Of a DNA stretch of 64,000 nt, positions 21,173-33,077 are shown piece by piece. Source of the stretch: Mucor racemosus. Its lineage: Eukaryota > Mucoromycota > Mucoromycetes > Mucorales > Mucoraceae. The notes beneath the pieces were generated by a model. That model was not told the origin of the DNA. It searched no databases and saw only the letters and a program-made list of their open reading frames with translations. Position 1 is the stretch's first letter. The number at the start of each line of letters is the position of its first letter. Location of the stretch: assembly GCA_027405735.1 (NCBI GenBank), contig JAPEHQ010000002.1:2926501-2990500 (forward strand), given 5' to 3'. The position numbers and the translations under genes are program-made.

Positions 21173-21844
21173 TGCAATAAAATTGAAATAATTTTATAAA
21201 AATGAAAAATAAAATAAAAAAATAAAAGCGTTGATAAAAACAGTTATAGTCTTTCCGTCTTTCCACGGTTTTATTGTGATTAAAAGAAATCTGAAGAAAA
21301 AGAATGATATCTTCATAAAGTATGCTATATTTATAGGAATTGTAAAATAGTGGATGTTTGTGTGTTGATGCCTATTTTACAGGTGTTCAATCATAATGTC
21401 TTTTGTTGACATTCTTTTATAAGATACTTGGTTGAGATGTTGATACTTTGTTTGATATGATAAAATATTATTAGATAGATGTTGATCTTTCAACATTCCA
21501 GTTATAATTTAAAATGCAACTGACCTTATTTTTATGGGATGTGATTCCTTATCTACAGTAGAATTACTACAACTGCGATTTTATGAGCAGGAGTTTTGGA
21601 ATATATTATTAATGCAAAACCAGTACAGCTTTATATCATAGGTGTCATGTTGTAGAAGGTTGTATTTTGATCAGGAATACTTTCTTTTACAGGCACCAGC
21701 AATATAGAGTTTCCTCGTTATGCTTATTGGGCTCTGATTGGAACTCAGTCCTTATGGAGCGAGATTCAGGTACGAATCGAGATCAGTTATTTTTCTGAAA
21801 TGACAATGGCGACTTTGGTCTATAAAAGGTGTCATTTCATTGCA
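21173..21844. mobile_element. 672-bp TGCA-ended MITE carrying an exon-like segment (in copy A)
   Basis: The left end is TGCAATAAAATTGAAAT; the complement of the right end is TGCAATGAAATGACACC. A 5-bp duplication ATGTC flanks it (21168-21172 and 21845-21849). Copy C lacks the insert at this place. The ends and the 5-bp duplication match the 725-bp element at 14238, suggesting one superfamily. It contains a 77-nt exon-like stretch at 21693-21769. The same element sits at the same place in copy B, so it inserted before A and B were duplicated. Confidence 0.7.
21693..21769 (+). pseudogene. Exon-like 77-nt segment captured in a MITE
   Basis: Preceded by a pyrimidine tract ending TTTTACAG and followed by GTACGAAT, so it has both splice sites. 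Two frames lack stops; one reads SNIEFPRYAYWALIGTQ, another RVSSLCLLGSDWNSVL. G+C content is higher than around it. I do not recognise the source gene. Confidence 0.45.
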
Positions 21845-22844
21845 ATGTCATTATCCCTATATGTGCATAATAGTGATAAAATCTGACCATGAGCATAATG
21901 AGCTAATCGTATGGGCACAAATTGGTTTGTACATGGTGAGCATCGTGCCGTTCTCAAAATTCCATTGCATTTTTTTACTGGAATGGATTTTTAAATCACA
22001 CTTGTTTTATTAATATAAATTATAGACAATACAACAATTCAATACGTTGTTGATGTAGAGCAATGTATGCAAGAACCAATATATTTACGATTATCATTAT
22101 TTGTAAATATGTTTATAGCTATAATGTTTACAGCAACAATGGTTTTTGATCGAGCATACGCTTAAATGACATTTACTGTTCACATTTATATGCAAGCCAA
22201 ATCTAAGGTTATACATGTTACTTTATCACACATAAAACTTAAACAAATTAACCTTATTTAAACTTACTACTTTAGTTTACGATTGTCAGCTATAAAAAGA
22301 TTTGTTTTCAAGTATACAGTAGCTACAATCGAAATTATGGTTATTAGGAAAAACATTAGATTATTCTTTTTTATTTATTTTTTCTATATCATTTGGAATT
22401 TTATCACTTTTCTAAAACATTTCGTGGGTTTGTAGCCAGTTCTAGCTTTTCATTGAGTAGATATAAATATTATTGCCTTCGATTTGATCTGGTAATCAAG
22501 AAATACGTCCAAAAATACAGTAGTAAATAATGATATTTGATCTTAGAATGCATTTAACTGAAAATATTATCAGTCGTCTCTAATATAGACGGCTATCTAT
22601 ATTAAAAACATTAGCCCCTTATGTTAGCGTGCGTATTCAGATAAAAGAAAAGAATACCAGCTTTGATAGTCTTATATACCTTATCAAACGGTGAATATAT
22701 CCTTGGAATAATATGAAAACAAAAAGAGAGAAACAGCACACGTATAAAAGGATTTTCAAGGCTTTACATTATTATTTAGCGCATTTAAACCCTGCTAAAT
22801 TGCACATTTCAGCCAATGTAAAAATAGCATTACAGCGCCTGAAC

Positions 22845-23745
22845 TATAAACTAATAAGCAAAATAGGCAATATCTGTTACCACAGAAACATACATTTTTC
22901 TACTAGAAAAACCGTCTGTTATATCATACATTCATTAAAAAAATTGCAAAAACGAACCTATAGAGCGACGTCGTAATTGAGCATAGCAAGATTGAGCGGC
23001 TAAGCCTCTTATATTATGGTATATCTAAGTTTTAAGTAAAAAAGCTTCTTTTTTTTTTTACTTTTCTTATATTTAACCATGTACAGTCTGAAAATTCAGA
23101 CTTTATAGCGGACATTTTCGGGACTCATTTTATCCTTACCAACACTCATGGTTTTGATCAAAAAATAGAAAAATCAAACTTTGATACCAAAATCAACGTT
23201 TAAATATACTACATTGTGAGAGAAAATTGTAGCCATGACTAATACGCATTTTATAAAAGCTTAATATTAAATATTAAGTAATGAAACTTTGTACTTTTCC
23301 CCGAAAAACGGTTTTTTGGTTAAAGGATTTTCATGTAATATTTTGCAATAAAAATGTTTGTTATTTTTTATTGAGCAAATAGAGCGCTAAATGTTGTATA
23401 TGTGTATATTTTTTGTTTTAATAATTAGTAGTATAATTAACACTAGATTTGCAAAATTAGAAAAAAAAAATTAACAAATGTCAAAATTGATGATCTGGAC
23501 AAGAATAATTTTTGAAATTAATATTCCGCTTATAAGCTTTGTGAATCTTAAAAATAAGAGATTTTATAATACTTGAGAACTTTTTCAAGAATGTACGATG
23601 CTGTATCCACTTTATTCAAGCTTCTTGTTACTGCGAATATTTATATACGTTAATATTGTGTGGTAGTTTATTTGATGATAATATAATATTACTTTATAAT
23701 TAATGCGCTAAAGGTGATTTACATTAAGTTTTAGTCTTACCCTCC
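22845..23745 (+). repeat. Left inverted arm of copy A
   Basis: Contains ACTTTATAGCGGACATTTTC and a CCGAAAAACGGTTTTTTGGT block. Both recur as complements at 25114-26010. Confidence 0.85.
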
Positions 23746-23774
23746 AACAACATCATCATAAAAATTGTTGTATT

Positions 23775-24250
23775 CCACCTAGTGTCAAACTTTATCACCA
23801 CCACCTTCTGCAGTATCAATACATCTTACAATCTATTGGCTACGACAGGTATGGAAGTGCAAGGTCTGGATATCGGATATAAGAAACTCTTAGCGTACCA
23901 AGTTTAATCCAGTAATTACCAAGAACGCTTGGACCTCCATTATAACACCATATTATTTCATCCCAGCGGTTAATCAATCAAGAAGCTATCAAATCAACAT
24001 CCAAGCACATTTAGCGCAGCATTGAAACAAGACAACTCACAAGCTCTGCAAGAACGGTTAAATTATGATTGATCCATTCCAATCCATAGATTATTATCAA
24101 ATAGATCTAATGGTTCAATAGTGCGTTAAATTACATCTCAGGATGATCTCAATATTAAATCAATATAAAAGGTCATACTTTTATATCTAAATAAACGATA
24201 TCTTGTTTTTATTATACAGTTGAAGAACTGATTCATTACTCATTCTCTCA
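23775..24250 (+). repeat. LTR-like repeat, copy 3
   Basis: Starts TTGTTGTATTCCACC and follows the 13227 copy until CATTCTCT. After that it continues differently (CAGTCATAATATAATT), as it does in copy B. Confidence 0.5.
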
Positions 24251-24908
24251 GTCATAATATAATTAATAACGAAGATAATTCGAACGGTTTAAAGCAGATG
24301 TGAGTTACTCTAATTCAGCAAAATTGTCTTACTACTAATGACGTACAGGCGTATTCAGTTAAAAATGCTTTGCAGTAAAATGTAAAATAAAAAGCTTTGA
24401 AAACGATACAGTTTAAATCCTTCTTTACTCAAAAAATGGATGGTGTGCAATAGGTCTATATTTCTACTCTATTTATATTAGTTGTGATTTTGTTATATCT
24501 GGGAGTTACACCGTAACTGTCAGTGATCTATCAGAATTAGGAATAACCGAATTACCGACTTAGGACGTCTGTCAAACCGAGATTTTTAACATGCAAATCA
24601 GACAATGCTGCATTCCATACATCTATCATCATACTACTTATTAAATGATAAAAGCATGATTCCATTGCCTTCATGCAATATCCATATGATGTTTACTCTT
24701 TTTAATAAATGAATTAGTTTGTTTGTGAATTTAAAGTTTATGTTGAGCTTCTTGATTAACATAATCAAGGCGGTCTTTTAATGCCTGTTTTTGGCATATT
24801 TGTTAATGATCCGCATAGAGAAATCCTTACTTTGGTCTATCTTCTGTTTCTTCAGTTTATTTTAGGAATCAATTTGTTTTGTTTATGATTAGGTCTATTT
24901 TATTATAG

Positions 24909-25113
24909 GCAGGCTGATGATACGTTTGATACTACTGTAGATGGAACCAGTCAATTTAATTTATGGAATTAGAATTAAAATACCAAGGAACCATTTGTAA
25001 GTGCTTAAGTTGGTTCTAGTAAAGCATTGAATAAATTAGCTTGAGACAAAGAGGATAAAAAGACGGCAATAGGTTTCAGTGATGGCCATGTTTATATTTA
25101 TGATATTGGAGAG
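24909..25113 (+). pseudogene. Decayed exon of cytoplasmic dynein intermediate chain (copy A)
   Basis: The translation keeps VDGTSQFNLWN, SSKALNKLA, KKTAIGFSDGHVYIYDIGE and a GT donor at its end. Four in-frame stops interrupt it. This matches the last WD repeats of fungal dynein intermediate chains (LWNLN...ALNKL.WDKEGKKTA.G.SDG.VYIYDIGE). An intron acceptor (TTATAG) precedes it, so genomic rather than cDNA sequence was captured. The same fragment is in copy B at 52823-53030. Confidence 0.6.
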
Positions 25114-26010
25114 GTAAGACGAAAACTCAATGTACACTATTATCTCTAGCGCAATAATTATAAAGTAAGACTATATTATCATCAAATAAACTACCACACA
25201 ATATTAACGTATATAAATATTCGCAGTAACAAGAAGCTTGAATAAAGTGGATACAGCATCGTACATTCTTGAAAAAGTTCTCAAGTATTATAAAATCTCT
25301 TATTTTTAAGATTCACAAAGCTTATAAGCGGAATATTAATTTCAAAAATTATTCTTGTCCAGATCATCAATTTTGACATTTTTTAATTTTTTTTTTCTAA
25401 TTTTGCAAATCTAGTGTTAATTATACTACTAATTATTAAAACAAAAAATATACACATATACAACATTTAGCGCTCTATTTGCTCAATAAAAAATAACAAA
25501 CATTTTTATTGCAAAATATTACATGAAAATCCTTTAACCAAAAAACCGTTTTTCGGGGAAAAGTACAAAGTTTCATTACTTAATATTTAATATTAAGCTT
25601 TTATAAAATGCGTATTAGTCATGGCTACAATTTTCTCTCACAATGTAGTATATTTAAACGTTGATTTTGGTATCAAAGTTTGATTTTTCTATTTTTTGAT
25701 CAAAACCATGAGTGTTGGTAAGGATAAAATGAGTCCCGAAAATGTCCGCTATAAAGTCTGAATTTTCAGACTGTACATGGTTAAATATAAGAAAAGTAAA
25801 AAGAAAGACACTTTTTTATTTAAAGCTTAGATATATACCATAGTATAAGAGACTTGGCCGTTTAATCTTGCTATGCTCAATTACGGCGTTTCTCTAAGGG
25901 CTTGCTTTTGCAATTTTTTAATGAATGTATGATATGACAGACGGTTTTTCTGGTAGAAAAATGTATGTTTCTGTGGTAACAGATGTTGCCTATTTTGTTT
26001 AGTTTATGGG
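25114..26010 (-). repeat. Right inverted arm of copy A (truncated)
   Basis: Reverse complement of 22845-23745; similarity stops near 26010, whereas the arm in copy B continues about 330 bp further. Confidence 0.85.
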
Positions 26011-27533
26011 TTCCTCTACCACAGCGTACTTCCAATTGTCACTTTGAGTAAAGCTCATAAAATGTTTAAAATGTTAATATATATATATAATTATGATATA
26101 CATATACATATTCAGTTTAGCATCTTTCATCTGCCTAATTTAGTGTAATGAGTCAGACATTTCAGTTCATTCATGCAAAACCTTGCCTCATTCCTTATAT
26201 AAATACTACAAGGAAATCGTTACATGATCCCTTGTAGATTTATCTGTCTTGTTACACCCCCTTTTACTTTTATTTATTCATTAATAAATATCTAATTTAC
26301 AAATAAGAACACCAACCTTGATAAATCCAGTAATCATCAATTTATAATAACAAAAAAAAAAAAAAAATACCTATACGTATATTATCCAACTTTGTCATTA
26401 GTCCAAAATTACAAATCATTACATTTAGGATCGTATTGTATGATATAGTAATCATTAATATATCCTACCGGGCGGGGGGGGGGTTCTTCTAGATCGTTAT
26501 ATAGTGCATATGTGAAAAATTGCTTTGGAAAAATCGATCGACCTTCAAAGTATATATAAAATTAAAAATCAAACCATAATGTAAACATACATTTGGTGTC
26601 GTTCAAATTTAGGCGAAATAATTGATGAAAGAAATTGAAATCAAAGAACATTTGATGTCAAATACTCAAAGGAAAAGTGCCCAGGTAAATAGCATTGATT
26701 CAAATATTAAATAGTGAGTATTTAATAAAGGAATATTTACTTTTTTTTCTTTGAAGAAATGGCAGATTATTTGATCATGTCAAATAAAGATATAAGATTG
26801 ATAATAACTGATGACGCTGTTCAAGTACCAATCTTGATGATGTTTGTCAATTTGACGAGTGAGTAAAATTGCATGGTACCATTGGTTTTATCATTTTATA
26901 TCCATTTTTCAACATTAAAGAAACCACAAATAAATCAGAAAAATAATGATCTATGAAGACCATAAGAGATCATGTCTCTCTCGTTACGAGCTTTTGCATG
27001 ATAATAAGATTGATTATAGAACAAGACCCATGAAGCATTCTATTTATATATACATGTTGTGTATTTTAAAAATTGCATATTAAATCAGAATGTTTTTTTA
27101 TGATTAGAAACTGATTTTTCAAATTACAAATCTTCAAACTTGATATGACATTCTTTAAAGGATATTTCCTTGCATCTGTTGAACTGTTTGTAGTGTTGCA
27201 AGGCTTTGTTATTTGATCAACATAAGGTGACTGGTTTAGACAAGTTTTTTTTGCCACTATTTCAGCGATTCCAACATCAATTAGTTCACTAAAAAAGAAA
27301 ACCCAAACTTTCAATATTTTATTACACTTTTTCTACTTGAAGTTGTCTTCTATTACAGTATTAGAAGAACAACAACAGAAATAGACTTTTTTTTTTTCTT
27401 TCTCTTACATTTTTTTGGTAGAACTTCAACATTTATCTTGGGGATTTAAACAACCCATCAACTCTTTCTCTTTTTCACTTCACCACCCCCCTTCCCCAAT
27501 TGTGGAAAAACATATAAAACAAAAAGAAAAAAT
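26011..27533. other. Spacer with an empty-site repeat; possible gene remnant near 26620-26870
   Basis: 26090-26480 matches 14130-14237 plus 14963-15110 on the other strand and lacks the 725-bp MITE. Around 26625-26870 a short spliced-looking stretch (exon ending AAAGTGCCCAG before GTAAAT; next exon reading DYLIMSNKDIRLIITDDAVQ) may be a gene scrap, unrecognised. 27390-27533 is the T/C-rich upstream region of the next gene. Confidence 0.4.
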
Positions 27534-28349
27534 ATGGATCAACAAGAACAACAAACTTCAATAAATGATGAATCTTCTATCATGAATAGCGGTATTGATA
27601 CTTCAGATATCCAAGAGCCAGCTAGTAAAAAGGTTAAATTATCAACAACACCCGAGTTGTCAGAGGTCAACACCGAAAATAACTCTATTTCTAGCAGTGT
27701 TTTAGATAATACAAATGATTTGAATCCTCCACTAGCTCTTCAACATGTGTCTTCCCCCATTGTTGATATTCCCGAACCATCTACTGAACAACAACAGCAA
27801 GACCAACAAGATTTAGATGCTATTAGTCAATTACAGCAACTGAGCGCAGCTCATTCACAATTAGCTCAAGCTGCTGCTGCTGCTGCTTTAGGTGGTAATA
27901 ACAACTTTCAATTCTTGACAAATTTTGAAAATTCTATTGCTGCAAGTGTAATGGCAGCTGCAGCTGCTTCTGGTGGTGGAAGTGGAGCTACTACTCCAGA
28001 TGGAAATGCAACCACTGCAATCACAAATACTGGTGCTGCCACACCAAATCTTCAAGCTATTAGTCCAAATAATCAATCACAAGATCTTTCAGACCAACAA
28101 CAACAACAACAGCAACAGCAGCAACAACAACAACAGCAACAGCAACATATGAATAATTTGAATCAGTTACCTACTGAATTATTAAAACGTGAATTGATGA
28201 ACCAGAAGGTATATAGAAAAAGAAATCTTTTTGAAACATTTAGTTAAAAAAACAAATTGTGGATAAATATAGGTTCGAGCAGATAACAGAGAACGCAAAA
28301 AGCGTTGGAGACAACAAAACGAAGAAAGAAGTAAGACAATATACTGATT

Positions 28350-28394
<45 letters not shown>

Positions 28395-29409
28395 AGTTTA
28401 TTCATTGTTTTATATAGATAAAGATAATGATCTTCGTTGTCGAGTTAATAAAAGAGCTCATAAATTATTCGGTAAGGAGGATAGTGAACACAAGAAGAAA
28501 TGGATCGATGAAGAATTCTTGAAGCGTCAACAAAAGAGAAAGGATAAAGAGCGTAGAAAGGGATTAGTTGATGATTCTTTAGGTGGACATCATCATTCAA
28601 CAGATGGGCAATTAAACGCCGCTGCCGCTGCTGCTGCTGCTAATGGTGCATTAGATTTAGCTGCCCTTGCACAGCATTTACAACCACAGCCACCACTTTC
28701 ATCAATGACAGATGCTAATTATTTAACATTATTATGTAATAATCTTGGTATTCCTGCTGCTGCACGTAGTATAATTGGTACACATAATGCTGCAGCTGCA
28801 GCTGCTGCCACTCAGCATAATGAGGAAACCCTACAACAACAACAACACCAATTATCTAATACTACAACTAGTGCTGGTACTAGTAATTTAGAAGATAATA
28901 CTAATATCAATAAACAAGATCAAACAACAGATTTGGGACATGACGAGGAAGATAAAAACTTACAACCATTTCCATTTCAATTACTTGAGCTTTTGCAACA
29001 ATTACAACAATACCAACCTCAACAACAACAACAAACCGAGCAAGAGCATGATGAAGAATCTTCTTCTGTTACTACATCAACAACCAACAATACAGATTTT
29101 CAATTACAACAACAGTTTAATGCAGCAATGTCAGAAAGACCAGAAGAGAAATTAGCTGCATTACTGGCTTCAACTTTACAAGCTGCTGCTGCTGCATCTC
29201 ATGGTAAAGATGAAATTGATATCAAACAAGAAGAAGATCATCATCATCAACAACAACAACAACAACAACAAGAAAATACATCCGAAAATACCACTGTAAA
29301 TCAACAAGATGGTGAACAACAGCAGCAATTACAATTAAATAATAACGCTGAATTCCCAATGGATGCTGTATTAACACTAATGCAACTTAATGCTGGATGG
29401 AGACATTAA
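27534..29409 (+). CDS. DUF3020-like putative transcriptional regulator, Gln/Ala-rich
   Basis: Three exons (27534-28208, 28273-28330, 28418-29409) encode 574 aa. The conserved core spans the introns: LLKRELMNQKVRADNRERKK, then RWRQQNEERNKDNDLRCRVN, then KRAHKLFG (about 217-275). It matches the basic fungal domain I remember as DUF3020 (from memory, not searched). It is flanked by long Gln, Ala and Ser/Thr tracts typical of transcriptional regulators, including a near-pure Gln run at 28097-28146. A basic nuclear protein is likely; no specific target can be inferred. Intron 2 contains a pure (AG)n microsatellite (28352-28389) between donor and acceptor. Confidence 0.75.
28352..28389 (+). repeat. 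(AG)n microsatellite inside an intron
   Basis: About 19 uninterrupted AG units within an 87-nt intron. It offers many AG dinucleotides upstream of the true acceptor at 28417. Confidence 0.95.
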
Positions 29410-29538
29410 AAAATTCACCAAAAAAATAAATAAATAAATACAATTTACATATACATATTATATACAAACAAAATAGAGAGGGGGGGGAAATATTCCGTAC
29501 AAACATTCCTTTACTCTTTTCTTCTTTTTCTCCCAAAA

Positions 29539-30784
29539 ATGGCGGCCATCACTTGTTTGAACTATGATATTTTGATTTGTATAGCAGAATATCTAACAGG
29601 CAAAGAATTAGCTACATTATCACAATGTAACAGAGCATTGTATAAATTACAATGGATTGAGTTATTATGGAAGCAATACTGTCATGATGATTTTTCTATT
29701 ACCTACAATCATCCAGATCAAACTTATAAACAACTTTATTTGCAATGTATCAAATCTGCAAAGAGAAACAAGAGACTTCCATGTCAACATTTGCAACAAT
29801 ATATTGATCATCCCATAATTCTTGATAATCGACAAATGCAACAATTATCAAAACTTGACAAATGTCAAAGATGCTTTATTACTGGCTTTGAAAATCTGTT
29901 TATCTGTTTATCATCTTCATGCCAGCATCAACTAAGTAAAGTTCTATCTAGTTTCTATATGTTAATTGAGATATACTAAAAAAAACCTTCTTTCTATATA
30001 GTTTGCGATAGACATGCTAGGCATCATTCTCGTTTATTGCACACAAATTCACATCAACATTCACTTTATTATAAACCAAATATGGCGGAACTTTTCTGTC
30101 AACTATGCGTTGATTGGGTAAGTCCTTCTCCACCGAGCCATGTCACCGAGCCAAATGCCACCGAGTAAATTGGACACTTACATAATCAATTTATATTTAG
30201 GTAGGTGGAAAAGAGACGGACCCAGCTGAGCGGTATCATGCAACCAAAATAACCAACATGTGGTCCAATCATGTTCATCAAATTGAAGATGAAAAAAAAA
30301 TCAATCATATCAAATCCATTCGTCAATATGAGCGACAATTGCGATGGAAGGACACACCTCGATATATCATGAATAACCCCAGAGGTTATTGTTTTATAGC
30401 ATCAAGTTGGATGGCTGAATGGGAAATGTTTGTAGAAGGTTGGACAACTGAACCACCAACAGCAATTATAGATCAAACAACATTATTATCGTCTGTTGCT
30501 CAATTAAACTCAGTAGGGGCAAATCCGTTTTATTTGCATTCGGCTGATAGTGTCATGATTATATCAAAAGATACTTGGGATTACATATCAAAGAAATATG
30601 TAGTGAAAGGTCAACAAATCACAGAAGGTATAGTAGTAAAACTTGATCTGAATCAATCTCTTGTTTATTTATATAAAACACTATATTAATAGATGATTTG
30701 AAGCCTGAGATATTATATCAAGCTATATCAAAAAGAATCGAATTTTGGAAGAAAAGAGCTAATGATATTAGCTTTCGCCAATGA
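29539..30784 (+). CDS. F-box protein with DUSP-like region
   Basis: Four exons (29539-29935, 30002-30117, 30201-30627, 30693-30784) encode 343 aa. The N-terminus LNYDILICIAEYLTGKELATL...LWKQYCHDDF (about 7-50) fits an F-box, the Skp1-binding part of SCF ubiquitin ligases. Residues about 90-165 hold Cys/His pairs (CQRC, CDRH, CQLC) that may bind metal. Residues about 215-315 (GYCFIASSWMAEWEMFVEGW...MIISKDTWDYISKKY) resemble a DUSP domain as found in ubiquitin-specific proteases. It is probably a substrate adaptor; substrate unknown. Its TGA (30782-30784) directly abuts the stop of the convergent lipase-like gene. Confidence 0.7.
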
Positions 30785-33077
30785 TTAATGCATTGATCTA
30801 GCTCTCTTTTTGTTTTCAATAAATCTACTACGAACAACCACAGGCTCTCTTTCTACATTCATTGCCTTTAATCTCAACACAGCTATTTTATTAGATAGTT
30901 AATATCAGTAAATGTATAGAAAGTTTATATATACTTGCCTCTATCAAGAGCTAATTCAATCATGCATCTTGTTCTAATAAATGCAATTAAAGGCCATACT
31001 GATCTTTCTCCATGCAAAATCCAATAAGCTAATGATTTGTAAGAAGGATTTGAAAACATTATATTAAAGTCCTACATACAAACAATGTAAATATAATCAG
31101 ATCAATAATGAGTAGCTATTACTTACAGAGAGAGCAAGATCAGGTACCACATTTACATTGCCAGACATTTTTTCTTCAATAACACCTCGAAGCATATGTG
31201 GCAAAAGATGCAATTGATCGAGCTATATATGCAATATATATATTAGTGTACATAAATAAACTTGATTTGATATACAATATACTTTACTTGATATAGTCGA
31301 TGTTTGAATTCTGAAGCTACAATATAAGAAAATTTGTGCAACAGTGTTTCATGTTGCAGGTTTTGTGCCTTTGCAATAAAGGGAATAGCATAAATACTTG
31401 CTTGAGATACAATAAAGTGATTTACATTAAACAATTCAGATAGACGATACAAAGGAGCTTCGCTTTCTGCAGGTGAGGTTTCCGACCAGTGATTCCATTT
31501 AACAGCAGAAGATATCCATTTCACAATATTTCCGTTTTTATCTTTGGCCATTAAATCACAACTACCGAATAATCCAACCGATGCTGTAGAACAACAAGCT
31601 GCACTCCAGATGAGGACATTGGGTGCAGTCAAGTAATTGAGTAATTGAGGTACTTCTTGTGTACGACTGGATGAGACACTGATATTCAATACTCGTTTTG
31701 ATCTTGCATAAGCTTCCTCAAATGTCAAATCGCCCACATTTTCTCTTACACATTCTTGTAATACCTTCATATCCATCAAATAACCTATTTGTTTTTGTCA
31801 ACAATCATGTGATTTCTTTGTGTTGCATATATCTCTTAAAAAACTTGCCATATTTCATGAATCGTGTGATACGTCTTTTGAAATGTCTAGTACAGAATGT
31901 CAGAAAATGTAATCTTTTTTTTTCATGAAATTAATTACCCTGATTGACCCTTTTTTGAAAAAGCCGTAAGGTTGATGCCATCAGGTTGCAAGATATTCTA
32001 TATTCAACTAAATGTGTTAATGCCTCTCCCCCTCTTCTCCAATACAACATTGTAAAACTTTTTTTTTTTTACCGGCAATTCCTCATCAGTATGAATACAA
32101 ATCAAAGCAGCAATCATAGCACCGATAGCTGTACCACTGATGATACGAGGCAAAAGACCTTGTTCGTTTAAAGCCTTTACAACGCCGATATGATATAATG
32201 CCAAAGCTGTACCACCTTGAAGTACAAGAGCAGAGCATCCAAAACTTTGTCTCGAATCACTAAAGAATTTTATCTTTGCTTGTGCATCAAAATCAGATGC
32301 AGCTTCGATATATTCAATTTGAGAAACCACTTCTTCCATGTATTCTTCAATCAATTGTTTGGTTCTATAAGATTTTAGTATTTTTTTTGTCATTACATTA
32401 TTTGATCATGTACAAGATTTACCCCAAATAAGAATGTGAGAATAGTTTTCTATCACAAATACCACCAAAGTTTCTTAAAAGAACACCTCTTAGCAAATAA
32501 GTCATGCTATCAATATCTTCAACATCACGAGCTCTTTGTAAATGTTCTAATCTCGATGCAATTAATTTATAATCATATACTCTTGAAGCAGGCTGTTGTC
32601 TCCATTTATCATTTTCTAAATTGAATTGTTGTTAAGCTGAATTTCATAAATACAAAATATAACATTTACTCAAATATCTATCAATTTAATTCAATTTAAT
32701 TTTCTGGTATTTATACTTTTAGTTTCAGGAACAAACCTATCTAGATCTGCAGCTCTATCTTGCCATTCATCAAACGTTTCTGCATTCTTTAAACGTAATA
32801 ATAATCTATTTTCTGGTTTGCTATCCTTGTATTGCTCCCATTTTGTCTATATACTCGTAATTAGTATTAAATTGTATTGATTAGTTTAACACTATTGTAC
32901 CATCCATGGCTGCAATAAATAATCGTATAGAAAAAGTGTTGAACTGTATGCAAAATAAATAATAGGCGCTACGGCATATTTTAGTGGATCTCGTGCAATT
33001 TTTGATATGTTTTCAGCTAAATTGTTCATTGGAAAATTACGAAACGTGAACAAAGAAAACAAAAAGGAATAACTCAA
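30785..33077 (-). CDS. Patatin/TGL (SDP1-type) lipase homologue lacking catalytic Ser and Asp
   Basis: Ten exons (33077-32901, 32846-32717, 32615-32423, 32364-32073, 31997-31939, 31886-31849, 31784-31288, 31222-31127, 31071-30939, 30882-30785) encode 570 aa. It follows fungal Tgl3/4/5 and plant SDP1 triacylglycerol lipases: a hydrophobic N-terminal segment (about 30-55), the oxyanion motif LQGGTALALYHIGV (215-228), CVRENVGDLTFEEAY, and RLSELFNVNHFIVSQ. The GxSxG nucleophile motif reads GTAIG, so Ala246 replaces Ser. The usual W-x-D-G reads WNHW, so His395 replaces Asp. It should not hydrolyse lipid but may still bind lipid droplets or partner lipases. Two introns use GC donors. The exon 2/3 junction is the least certain. 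Confidence 0.85.

Larger units (their letters stand above)
20009..26010 (+). repeat. Large dispersed repeat, copy A
   Basis: 20010-23745 is nearly identical to 49450-52822 (copy B). The segment from about 22845 to 23745 is an inverted arm, repeated in reverse at 25114-26010. Between the arms lies a 1.37-kb centre with an LTR-like repeat (23775-24250) and a decayed dynein intermediate chain exon. The left side is cut by the Tc1 element and the right arm ends early. No intact gene is present; an 87-codon frame at 22713 is not conserved in copy B. Confidence 0.8.

Noticed and set aside
22713..22976. 87-codon plus-strand ORF in repeat copy A
   Set aside because: Lies in the inverted arm; the matching region of copy B is broken by indels and the sequence is not protein-like.
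20009..26010. Large repeat as a simple Tc1 or Helitron element
   Set aside because: No terminal TA/TIR pair of its own, no Rep/helicase coding sequence, and no recognisable Helitron ends; superfamily left open.
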